Positions 44,050 to 53,799 of a stretch of DNA of 64,000 nucleotides are shown piece by piece (the stretch's first letter is position 1; every line of letters starts with the position of its first letter). The DNA lies in NCBI GenBank assembly GCA_964036045.1, contig OZ038384.1:48661843-48725842 (forward strand). The letters run 5' to 3'. The notes under the pieces were generated by a model. The model saw only the letters and a program-made list of their open reading frames with translations. It ran no database searches and was not told where the DNA came from. This DNA is from Eutreptiella sp. 'Long Island Sound 2002' (Eukaryota > Euglenozoa > Euglenophyceae > Eutreptiales > Eutreptiaceae). Position numbers and translations under genes: made by a program.

Positions 44050-45842
44050 CCCTTATGGGTCCTCGAATGTGCATGGAAAAATGGGTACAAATGACCCAAT
44101 CAAAAAAATTGAGCTTTAACCTCTTAATATTTGCGAGATTAATATATTAACGGCTTCATATATTAAAAATCAAAATTAACCATATTGACTTTAATCTAGG
44201 TCACCGGGGTTGTGACAAAGGAGGGTGCAAACAAGCATTTTTGGCAAGCTGGGCTCTGCAGAGCCGAGGCCAAGATAATTCACTAAAACCTGGGGTAAGA
44301 TTATAACGATGTATACCAACATAACACGATACAACCAAACATGTAGCAACGGGGCTTGAAATAGGAACTGGCTGGTCTCTGCGGAGCCCATATCCATATA
44401 CACAAGAGAAAGCAGCCATGAATTGCGATAACTATCAACGCATCCGGACCACAAGTCGGATGTGGTAATGGATACCATCAGAGGCGCATTGTACGCCCCC
44501 CCCCTCTGCACTCCCGAGTTGGATGGGCACAGGCGAGACCGCTGAGTACAGCATGGGTGCCTCCACCACCAAGAAACTCCTCCCCTTGGGTAAGGTGCTA
44601 TCCGGATGGGGCAGGCACACCAGTGGCCATGCGCGCTTGGGTTCGTCCTTGCGGAGTGAGGAACGCAGTCAAAGCAGCCGCCGCATGGGCCGGTGAACCT
44701 AGGGTAGTGCAACCACCATGAGACCATGCCCCAACGCAACCAAAATCGCCGAGGACGGGCACACGGAGCAGTGTGTTGTTGCGGAAGGAGGATGTGTCTA
44801 TCTGATTACATTGATGGCCGCGCCGCTCCCGGAGGACCCATTGGGTCTATCGCGTAGTGAAAGCAGGGGGAGTCCATCCCATCCCATCCCATCCCCCACT
44901 GTACTCCTTTTATATACCAAAGACCGGTAGCCATAGACAAAACATGGTAGCATCGGGACATACTAGCCGAACGGTGCAAAGCACGCACACATACAAAGAA
45001 ATGCCCGGAAATTGTAAACCTTACATGCACCAGAGGAGGGCCGTCTAAACTCCGAAATTGCTGTTGTACTTACTACAGATTGATGTGTCCCAGCGTGTGG
45101 TTCATAAGCAAATACTAACTACTGGACACACCATGCCTGCTCCCCCTTCTAAATCTAGAGCGAATGAGATAATATGATGAACCTCTGGTCCACACCAACG
45201 AAAACCGGTCATAGATGGAATCCGAAAATGTATCACGGCACAGTGAGCAGGGGTAAAGTAGTGCCCAACATACGCACTGTCAACCATTGGAGAATTTGGG
45301 AAAACGGCATTGTGCACACCAATGAGATTAGGTCATACATGGCAGCGCAAAATGTACCACAGCCAAGCGAGCAGTGGCAAAGCTGTGCCTAACATACACA
45401 CTCGAGATCGGACTCCCGGTACACTAGATAGGATCCAACGATACACCAAGCCACAACGATTTAGCACGCCGTAAATTTGCATCCGGTGGCATCATGGGCT
45501 GTCCGGCGCCAAGTACTCCCAAATTCGTGATATGAGGGCCGAAAGCGGTTGATGCGCTTGATCTAGGCTTTGCGGAGCCGAGCCTGACCAAAATGGAGAA
45601 TTAGGGGTGTTTGGGCGGTCCTTGGACATCGTCACGCAAGGTTGCACAAGTCAAAACCAGAGAAGATGCGGAAGTTGGAATAGGCACAGTGGCTCCATAT
45701 CTCCAATGAATTGGCATCCAACGGTCTTATGGGCCCTGCAAAGCCCAGCATCTTGAAATTGATGTTGTCAGGGTTGCAATAGGTCCTTGCACTTTATATG
45801 AGCCCTGCACAGCCCAACTTGCCCAAAACAGCCAATTGGAAA
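44050..45842. other. Intergenic/intronic region with dispersed GGGCTCTGCAGAGCCC palindromes
   Basis: No coding region is supported. Palindrome copies sit at 44249-44268, 44372-44390, 45563-45583, 45730-45749 and 45800-45820, some followed by related words (AGCATC then GAAATTG). An AT-rich patch at 44110-44200 resembles copy A introns. The phrase GTCCTTGGACATC recurs at 45621-45633 and 45865-45877. Confidence 0.7.
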
Positions 45843-46229
45843 TTACGGGTGTCTTGAAGGGGGTCCTTGGACATCATTAGGCAAGGACTCAAACTTGAGT
45901 CGCGCTAGCGGGGCGGCCGGCGGGCTTTCCTCCTTGACGGCGGCTAGGGCAAGCGACGCCTTGCCCGCGGGTGTGGAGGTTTTGCCGACCTCCTCCAACG
46001 GGACCAACAGTTGCGGTGGCCTCCCTGAAGTCGCCCACAAGACGCTAAGCTCGCAGCCCCGCATCCATTCTTGCACGCCGCGCAGGACCTGGACACGCGC
46101 GGTTGGCCGGCTCAAGAGGCGGCGGAGGAGGCCGCCGATGTTGACAATTTCCTCGTTGCCGCCGTCCGCCGCCTCCAAGTGCACACGGACGCTGGCCGCG
46201 TGCGAGGCGTTTGTGTAAATGTCGGTGAC
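45843..46229 (-). CDS. Family Y copy B, last exon
   Basis: VTDIYTNASHAASVRVHLEA aligns with VIDVVVNATNARPIRVAWQD of copy A. It continues with GLLRRLLSRPTARVQVLRGV and EWMRGCELSVLWA to a stop at 45843. Two homologous copies support a real domain of unknown function. Confidence 0.6.
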   Translation of the reverse strand, partial: VTDIYTNASHAASVRVHLEAADGGNEEIVNIGGLLRRLLSRPTARVQVLRGVQEWMRGCELSVLWATSGRPPQLLVPLEEVGKTSTPAGKASLALAAVKEESPPAAPLARLKFESLPNDVQGPPSRHP

Positions 46230-46442
46230 CTCAAACAGATTTTGACAGGCAAGGCACGAAAAAACGTTCAGTTTTGAATTTTCAAATTCTTTTTTGAACT
46301 TTCAAAAAACGACGGTTATGCCAGGCTTCCTCCTTTTTACATTTGACTTTTCAGATTTGAACGCCCTACCGTCACCGACATCTAAATTATAAAAATTTGC
46401 GCTCCGTGGGGCAGACCAAAGGCGGGGGGGGGGGAGGCATAC
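46230..46442 (-). other. Family Y copy B intron 3 (TTCAAA type)
   Basis: 213 bp between AG at 46230-46231 and GT at 46441-46442. Contains TTGAATTTTCAAATTC and GAACTTTCAAAAAAC phrases. Same position as copy A intron 41172-41340. Confidence 0.7.
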
Positions 46443-46790
46443 CTGTACTTCTTGGCTACTACCACACGCCACCAACGCCGCCACGCCGGCGCGGAAAAGG
46501 CCCTCCATTGTCTGGGCCCCCTCCTCGACGGCGTCCGCCTCCCGGGGATAGCGGCACATAGTCTCGGGCCGCGTCATCGTCGTCCCGGGATGGCAGCCTC
46601 CATATTTGTGGGCTTGGGCGGGGTTTAACAGCCCAGAGCCCAGTCGGGGAGGAAGAACGTCTTGCGGGCGCGACTTTCAAACGCCCCCGAGGCCATGTTG
46701 GGCCAATCGGTGGTACGTTACCTCGTACACCATCGAGCCCAACGACCCAACGGAGGTTTTGATCTGCTTGCGCGCCGACACCGCCGAGGA
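46443..46790 (-). CDS. Family Y copy B, penultimate exon
   Basis: SVGSLGSMVYEVTYHRLAQH aligns with copy A (TVRFGTPHYQVLLQHFAQLG). After a frame change VEEGAQTMEGLFRAGVAALV aligns with the copy A stretch before its donor. The exon ends at donor GTATGCCT (GT at 46441-46442). Confidence 0.55.
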
Positions 46791-46798
46791 GCGCAGCA

Positions 46799-48206
46799 AT
46801 GGAGGCGATGCGGCCGCCCGGCTGCCCACCGTCCATTGCCACCAAGCCCCCTCCTGCCTCCAGCGCGCTTGCCAAGACCCTCGCGGTGCCATGGCTGCCT
46901 GCGGCTCTTTGGAAGGAGCAACTAGCACTGGACGCCCCGCTACTCTGGGGCCCCATGAATGCCCACGTCACCCTGCAGTTTGTGTTGCAGCGCACGTTGC
47001 AGGGTGCCATTCAGCACTCCAAGCTCCCTGGCATCCGGGTGTGGGCCACCAACTCGTGCACCCAAGTGCGTGGGGCCACCCCGATGTCCTCCACGGAACC
47101 CTCGGAGCCAAATTCTTGGTCACCCTCCTCCTCTTTTACGTGGTCTCCGCGTTGGGAGGGTGTGATGGCTGGATGGAGTTCGCCGACGAGTTCAAGGCTC
47201 TGCCCAGCTGCCAGCATACTGGGTTGCCGTACCTGACGGCGTCGTGGGTCTGTGGGACCTCCTACACCCGGGCGTAGCAGCCCCCCTTGGGCGGCATGCC
47301 CTTGTATCCATGACGGCGGAGGTACGTGGAGCGGACGACAAGGACAAGGCGATGGTCTCAGAGCTAATGCACGTGCTGAGCCGCCCAGTGATGCAGCTAG
47401 ACCATGCGGTTAATGCAGGGTGCGTGCGACGCCCCGAAGCTCTCACGTACCGGAAGTCAGCACTACTTGGGGAAGTTGTCCGCGTGCTCCCCCGTTGGGA
47501 GCTGGCGCCGGACAACCTGTCTGCCCTGCCCCTACCCCCGCCCCGGAGCCTTGACCCCGGCAGTGGCTGCCTTGTGGTGGTCGCCTTCGCTGCTGACGAC
47601 ACGTGTTACCTGTGGCGCGCGCTGCAGCAGCCCCTTCCACTTGTATGGCTGCTGACCCCAGCCCTGGCGCCAGCCCTTCGTGCGCAGTGGCCAGCGGATC
47701 TATATGTCCACCAGTTAAGCCCGGATTCAATGTTGCTCTGGGAACCAGGCACCGAGCTGGAGTACTGGAGGCTATAATGACGCACCTCAACAGTGGGGCA
47801 GAGGTTCCTGCAGCGTGCGCTGTCACACCGCCCTTCGAACATAGGGTCCAGTCTGATGCCGGCCCTGGGTGCGCAGAGACCCGCGACTAAGTACCCGAAC
47901 CGTCCAGAGACCGCCCGAAGGCAGTGCAGTCCATGTCGTGCTTGCAGCCCAGCGTCCCAGCACTGTGCAGTGCTCAGGCACGGGGAGAGCAGCCAACTCC
48001 CCCCCTCCGGCCCGCGCCGTGTGGCGCCCGGCCGTAAACAGCGGGTACCCAGGGGAAGGGGGGGGGAGGGCGAGGGGGAGACGAGAGCGACGCAATGGAC
48101 GCTTTGCCCGCCGCGGTGTGGCGACGTCCAGCCCAGCCTGGGAGGGGCGGCCGTATCCGGGGCGTCCGGTGGGAACGGCTCCAGGCAATCAGACACCAGA
48201 CACTAG
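46799..48206 (+). CDS. Plus-strand protein-like region, unidentified (possible nested insertion)
   Basis: Several linked plus-strand frames: 46799-47236 (ALWKEQLALDAPLLWGPMNA), then 47040-47277 in another frame (LLLFYVVSALGGCDGWMEFA). Next is 47244-47777, 177 codons (ALVSMTAEVRGADDKDKAM, GCLVVVAFAADDTCYLWRAL, DSMLLWEPGTELEYWRL). The third is the most protein-like. No family recognised. It lies opposite in strand to family Y copy B and where copy A has no such segment. Confidence 0.4.
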
Positions 48207-48566
48207 ACCTCCTCTTTTACCACAGCCCCAACGTCTCGTCTCTGCTCTGCACCCAGGGCCTCCCCTGCCATGCCCTGTGTTGGCATGTCCCTCCTGTCAC
48301 CCTTTTCCCTCCTGTCCTTTTCCCTCTTCTCCTTTTTCGATTTCTTTCCCTTTTTGGGCCGCTCATCTGCGCCGCTCCCCCTTTCCCCGCCCCTTTCCGG
48401 CACCGCGGAAGAGGAGTTGGCGGCAAGGGGGTCGCTGGGCGGAGGGGGGGGTGGAGCCGGAGCTGTTGTCGCTGCCGCTGCTGCTGCTAGTGCCGATGGC
48501 TGGATTGCCCGTGCTCCAGCTTGCGGCGCTTGGAGTAGCAGGGTTGCGGTTGAGCCCTAAATCATA
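48203..48566 (-). CDS. Family Y copy B, Lys/Arg-rich exon
   Basis: Begins after acceptor TGTTTGCAG. An Ala/Pro-rich part is followed by a basic stretch (RPKKGKKSKKEKREKDRREK) and a stop at 48203. It corresponds to the Lys/Arg cluster of copy A. Probably a nuclear localisation or DNA-contact segment (inference). Confidence 0.5.
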
Positions 48567-49814
48567 TGCACCTGCAAACAGGTCTTCAAAATTGAAATTT
48601 CAAAAAACAAAAATTCCAATCCAAACAGTTCTAACGTTAGTGCACCTATTTTGACATACCTTTGAAGTTTCAAAATTCAAATTTGAACGACACATGGTGC
48701 TGGGACGCACAGCATAGAAGGTAAAAAATGGTAGGAAAATGCTGAGCATATTGCTCGGGATATTTGGGGATGCTCAGCATTCATGCTCACTGCCTTGACT
48801 ACCAGACATGTCTGTTGCAGGTGACAAAAAGTGTTCTGAGCACAAAAAGGGAATACATTAGTCAGTCTACTCAAAGGGGCTCAGGTGAGAAAGCGACACA
48901 CATGCAAAAAGAAAACCACAAAAGCAGGCACAAAGCATCACAAGGCACAAAGGGCAAACATTCATAAGCTTGAGTACAGTGTTCTCGATGCAAGTTTGTA
49001 GGCAAAGCAGCCACCAAGGATCAAACTGGCGTTGCACATGTCAAAAGCAAAAGTCCAAATTCACAAAGGAGCACAAAGGGGAAGCAATCATAAGCTTGAG
49101 CACAGTGTTCTCCATGCAGTTTTGTAGGCAAAGGAGACAAAAGGTAGACAAACATTAGCTTCAACGTGCTGTTCTCCATGGCATCTTGCAGGCAAGGTAG
49201 GCACCAAGCATCCAACCAAAATTCCACTGGGTTCGGGCTGAAAAATTTCTTCCGAGCTCCACCGGCACAGTCGGCTGGGAAGCCCATGGAACATTCCTAC
49301 CGATATTGGTTGCGTTTTGGGACCCGATCTGGCTGCCAAAACTTCCGAGCATCTTTCCAAGGGTTTTCGAAAACTTCCAAGCGACGGACCGAAGCATATC
49401 GCATGCACGTCGGTACAGATTTCCTAAAATTGCCACCGGTAACCGGACAATATTGGTCTCTCTTTCAATGTTCTATGCTGGGCACCGGTGGTACATGTGA
49501 AATTCCCTGTTCCCTCTGTACTGCACTGTACTGTAAAATTCAAAATTGAACAAAATCCCCTGCTCCCTCCGTACTACATTGCACCGCACTGTGAGGTGCT
49601 GTGCTGTATCGTACTGCATGATGCATTGTACTATACTGTACTGTACGCGCACATACCAAGCATTCCTTGTTCATGACCGAGATTCCCTGCTCCCTCTGTA
49701 TTGCACTATACTACAGTGTACTATGCTTGTTCATGAGCGATAGTGGCAAGCATCAATCATAAGCACGCAGAGTGGCACGATGCAAACAAATACAAGCACA
49801 AGCATACCATTTTT
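48567..49814. other. Family Y copy B large intron with internal repeats
   Basis: Starts (minus strand) after the Pro-rich end near 49815 and ends at acceptor TGTTTGCAG (48567-48575). Near 48580-48700 it has TTCAAAATTCAAATTTGAAC phrases. Three copies of AGCTTGAG then CAGTGTTCTC then GTAGGCAAAG lie at about 48968, 49092 and 49158. At 49500-49740 short CTGTACTGCACTGTACTGT words recur. No gene is seen. Confidence 0.5.
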
Positions 49815-50856
49815 TTAAGCAATTATTCGTTGCTCCTGGCAATCATTGCCGCGATGGCGTTTTCGTCCATGCTGAAAGAAAGCTAGGGGAGGTGGCAAGC
49901 GGGGAACAGGAATGGGAGGTGGGGGTTGCACAATGGGTTCCATCAGAGAACCCAGCGGCACATCAAGCTGAAAGAAGCACCACTCCGACACTTGGGCCAC
50001 CACGCGAGCCTAGCAGAGTTTGGGATGCTCCGAGCAGCCACCCCCATAGTCGGAGTGGTCGTTGTAGCCCGCCTTCAGGATCCTATTCACCGACTCAACG
50101 ATGTCCTGGCTCATCATGGCCATGCCGTGGGGTTGCAGGGGCGCCAAGACATCGTCGTAGTCCTCCTCCAAAAATATGAGGCACCCCGATTTCGGGGCCA
50201 CGTGTTCCCGGAAGCGGCTGGCTGGCACACGACAATGCGGGGGCGGACCATGCTGGTAAGTGGGGTACAGCTGCCGCAGCAGCTCCCGAATCTCCAGTAC
50301 AGCGCGACCACGTGGGTGCGTGGCATCAAGGCATGCCGCATCTTGTGCCTGCTCCCAAGACTGCGGCAGGCGGTACACCTCCTCCCCGTCTGGCGGGGCA
50401 GCGGAGCCCAGGCGAATCCCGGGGCGGACGCCGTCCAAGACGGACTGGACACCGGCCCGCAATACCTTATCCAGGTCGGTGCATTCTGCTTTTAGGAAAT
50501 GCACCACCTACCGGCCCACTGCCATGATGCAATGTAGGATGCACATGAAAATGCGCTGCCGCGCCATGCACATGAGGGGCTTGGCTACGCAACTGGCATG
50601 GTGGAGGCTATGGCCATGCAGGAGGTATTGCCGGTGGTGGTCCATATCGTGTCGCAGGATGCAGCGTTGTTGGCCGCCTTGCCACTTGGGTGGTGGCATC
50701 CCATATTGCCTCGTTGTAGATCGACCCCAATTGGGGGGCAATGGAGACACCCACCCAGCGGCGGATTCACGGGCTGTCAGCGGCATAGCGAACGGTGGCA
50801 GCACGTTCCACGCGGGCGCAGGTAAAGCGGCCGGTGTCATAGATGTGCCGCAAAGT
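49815..50856 (-). CDS. Family Y copy B, second exon with transposase-like motif
   Basis: Starts after acceptor TTTTCAG (AG at 50857-50858) with TLRHIYDTGRFTCARVERAA. A TGA at 50766 precedes WVGVSIAPQLGSIYNEAIWD. FMCILHCIMAVGR is followed by TAG 50508 and VVHFLKAECTDLDKVLRAGV. Then come IRELLRQLYPTYQHG, GCLIFLEEDYDDV and MAMMSQDIVESVNRILKAGY. The Ser-Gln-Asp-Ile-Val-Glu-x-x-Asn spacing resembles the motif after the last catalytic Glu of MULE/hAT-type transposases (weak analogy). After TAG 50010 the frame reads ARVVAQVSEWCFFQLDVPLG and a Pro-rich end. Confidence 0.6.
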
Positions 50857-51021
50857 CTGAAAACAAATAGGAACTTCGAATGTTAAAAAATCTTTTTTGA
50901 ACTTCAAAAAACAGAATTTGGGTAGTTGTGCCGGTGTTCAAACGTTTTTTGAACTTCGAACATCTAAATTTGAAGGACTAGACGGCGAAACGAAATAGCT
51001 ACGTGTTCGTGGCAACCATAC
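50857..51021 (-). other. Family Y copy B intron 1 (TTCAAA type)
   Basis: 165 bp, GT at 51020-51021 and AG at 50857-50858. Contains TTTTTTGAACTTC and GTTCAAACGTTTTTTGAAC phrases; no TTAATATT as in copy A at the same position. Confidence 0.7.
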
Positions 51022-51779
51022 CTGCAGGTTGTCACGCCATTTCGCACCCAGGTGGGCAATATCCTTGTCACCGCACACCGCCGTCCCTATGACCCAGTAG
51101 TACGCCGGTTGGCAGGGGCGGGCACCATGGTTGGCCAACGGGATGCCTGGGTGGCTCCAGCGTCCCGCTGTGTAGCGGAACACAGCGCCCCACACAATGA
51201 ACATGAGAGGGCGCAATGCAATCGCGCAGCACGTTGCGCGACTACGCGTCATTGACCAAGGAGGCCATGGGCCATGACCGGCCCGACGAAGGCAAGGTAC
51301 CAGCGGTGGCCGGGGGCGCTAGCTAGAGGGGGTTAGAACGAGCCTGCCACTCCGCGTCGAAGGCCTCCCGCGTGCAAATGGGACGTGGAAACGGGCGTCC
51401 GGTTTTCAAGGAGTATTGCAGACCCTGCCGGGTGAAGAATCCCGACAGAGCGGAAGCTAGACTTAGGGGCCTTCAAGGCCACAACAAGTTCTACGGCGCC
51501 AAGCGGAGTGATCAACGACCCCGCATATTCCCGTATGGCGGCGTCCTTTACGGCACGCAAGACGTTGTGGCCCCCTTCCACGGCGGCTTGCCCCCACCGG
51601 GCCTTACAATGCGGGGAGGACACCCACCATTGGGCAAGTAGGTGGCCCACACGGGCATTCATGAGGTTGGATGCCCCGCTCAAGTTAATCAATATCGCCG
51701 AGAGCTCAGAATCATAGCTGGCCCATAGAGTGGTGCCGTGGCGGCACTCACGTTGGTGGCCCCAAAGGAGAAACAACAA
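51022..51779 (-). CDS. Family Y copy B, first recognisable exon
   Basis: ELSAILINLSGASNLMNARV, LLAQWWVSSPHCKARWGQA and DAAIREYAGSLITPLGAVE align with copy A. Then, in another frame, NHGARPCQPAYYWVIGTAVC and GDKDIAHLGAKWRDNLQ, ending at donor GTATGGTT (GT at 51020-51021). Confidence 0.6.
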
Positions 51780-52023
51780 ATTAAAACACTATGCAAACAA
51801 TGTTCTGCGACGGGCACAAATACCAAATGTTCGTCAAAACAAACCTCCCCTATAGCAAATGGAGCGCCCTCGAGTATGCCAATGAGGGTGCACAACAAGC
51901 GGTATGCAGTAATATTAACGGAAAAAAACGTCCAAAAATGCTAATTTCATTCAAAAAACTTTTTGAATTTGAAAGTTCAAAAAAGGAAAATTTCAAAATT
52001 GAATATTTCTTTTTGGAACAACC
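51780..52023. other. Spacer upstream of family Y copy B
   Basis: AT-rich around 51910-52020 with TTTTTGAATTTGAAAGTTC phrases like copy B introns, so an upstream exon/intron of that gene may lie here. No exon recognised. Confidence 0.35.
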
Positions 52024-53799
52024 TTATGTTTCAAACGGGTACCCGGGGATGATTGCCTCACACATCAAGGCGACACTTGTCTTCTTAAACCGTGTGCCCT
52101 CGGTCGCCATTTGTAGGAAATTGTTCAAAAGTTGTGGTACACTACTCTCGCGTCCAACGTGTTGAGCCCTAGTGTGGTGTCGAGCTAGTTTTCGCCTGAT
52201 CTCACCGGATGTATCAAACTTGACGATGCGCATGTCAAAGATGGTCATCTAGTCCTCGACTTCACCCATCCTTGCTCTCACATCCTTGCAAATTTCAAGA
52301 CATTTAGCGGCGCTGTGTTTCCCTCCGATCACCTACAGGGCTCCCACTGAATACAACAACATGGCATACCACAGAGGGCAGGCAAGGCAGCCCATTGCGT
52401 CGATCAAATTGCGAAGCGGCATTCCCATACCTTTGTCATCCAAGACCAGCAGTTGCAATCGGCCAGCAGGGGGGGGGGGGGGTTGCAAGTAGGTCCTCCA
52501 TCACTTCTGCCACATGGTAGCCGTCGATGAGCCGTGATTGCCCAAAGTCCATGGGTCTGTCGATCTTCAATTCCTTCCGGTTCAGCTTGGTCCGGCGCAA
52601 CTCCACATAATGTGCAATGGACAGCACACTTGTCGGATGCTTCATACCACTGATTCTCCGTGCCACACGAGGTTTCATCCCCATTTGGGAGACGGATTGA
52701 CTGGCTTGATTGGCCTCAGCAAGAGTGCTAACCTGCATAGCTTCAATAGACGGGTCCGGCTGTAGTGTGTCTGCTTTCTCGGCTTACCGTGCATCTATCC
52801 CTCATGTCGCGGCAAGATTGCAATCCATGACAATGTCCTTTGGTATGTCAAACATGTCTCAAGAACACGCAGACTTTACACAACCAATGAGGTCAGCAAA
52901 AAAAGAAGCACAACAATCAAACAGTTCCAAATATCAATGATGGCAAATAGCATATTTGGACAGCAAATTAGCCGGTGTCATGCATTCAGTTTGGCGGCCA
53001 CAAGCGTTGAAACAGGCAAAATTGTCTCAAAAACACCAAATCACTGCACAGGCATCACCAATGGAACGCCCAGTGCAAGTGTCCCTTGTTGATAGAGGTG
53101 CAGAGTAACAGCAAAATTGGGCCTGTCCAATGACACTGAAATGGCCTGCCACACTGAAGCCACACCTGCCTTTGCCATTTTAGAGTCAAACAGTGTAGCA
53201 GTATCGCAGTGCAGTAGTGCCAGGCCCACGTCTTCGATACTCACACAGCCTGATGCAGCGGGTGCACATTACAATACGAAAGCAGGAAGATGTGTGCACA
53301 GATCACAACATGGTGATGGCATGGTCCGGGACGGGACCAGCCCTAAGAAAGAAATACAACATGACCAATTATGGGCACATATTGGGCAATCGTGATGTGC
53401 TCAGCTCTGAGGGGCCCAAAGCAACAAGGAAAAGCAACACAATCCCTCAAAACTAGGACTCATACAAAGCTAGGTTCTGCAGAGGCCAGACCCTGGGGGT
53501 AACGCAATAAGACCGCTATACGTGTCAAAACACTCATTGGGTTGTCGGGGGGGGGCGGGGGGTCAACAATGCCACCCCCCTCGCGTGCAATCGGAATCCA
53601 CTAAGTCAAATTCACGCAAGTCCTCACTTAGCACACCAAGTACAAGGCCATCAGAGAGGGCATCAACATCTACATCATCCCTAGCCTGGATCACGGGCAC
53701 ACCATCATCAAGGGGGGGGGGGGGGGCACACATGACCAACGAACATGGCATTGGGCATTGCGGGGACAATCTGCTCCATTGCAATTGGTATGAACGCAA
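52024..53799 (-). pseudogene. Degraded transposon gene with ParB-like region
   Basis: The frame 52024-52480 reads LLVLDDKGMGMPLRNLIDAM, PLWYAMLLYSVGAL, TAG (52333-52335), VIGGKHSAAKCLEICKDVRA, TAG (52249-52251), MTIFDMRIVKFDTSGEIRRK and LARHHTRAQH. GGKHSAAKCLE followed by LARHHT recalls the GxHR and later helix of ParB/Srx-type nuclease domains (weak). The upstream part 52490-52738 (IAHYVELRRTKLNRKELKID, SRLIDGYHVAEVMEDLLA) is in another frame after a poly-C tract at 52470-52483. Further fragments are 53041-53244 (VSVSLDRPNFAVTLHLYQQG in part) and an acidic stretch at 53563-53799. Confidence 0.45.

Larger units (their letters stand above)
45843..51779 (-). mobile_element. Multi-exon transposase-like gene, family Y, copy B
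   Basis: Exon order from right to left: 51022-51779, about 49815-50856, about 48203-48566, 46443-46790 and 45843-46229. Order, intron positions and several motifs match copy A 2-4 kb away on the same strand. In-frame TAG at 50508 and 50010 and TGA at 50766 interrupt it. A plus-strand ORF region (46799-48206) sits between the Lys-rich and the next domain, where copy A has only about 0.4 kb, so it may be a nested insertion. Confidence 0.65.
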
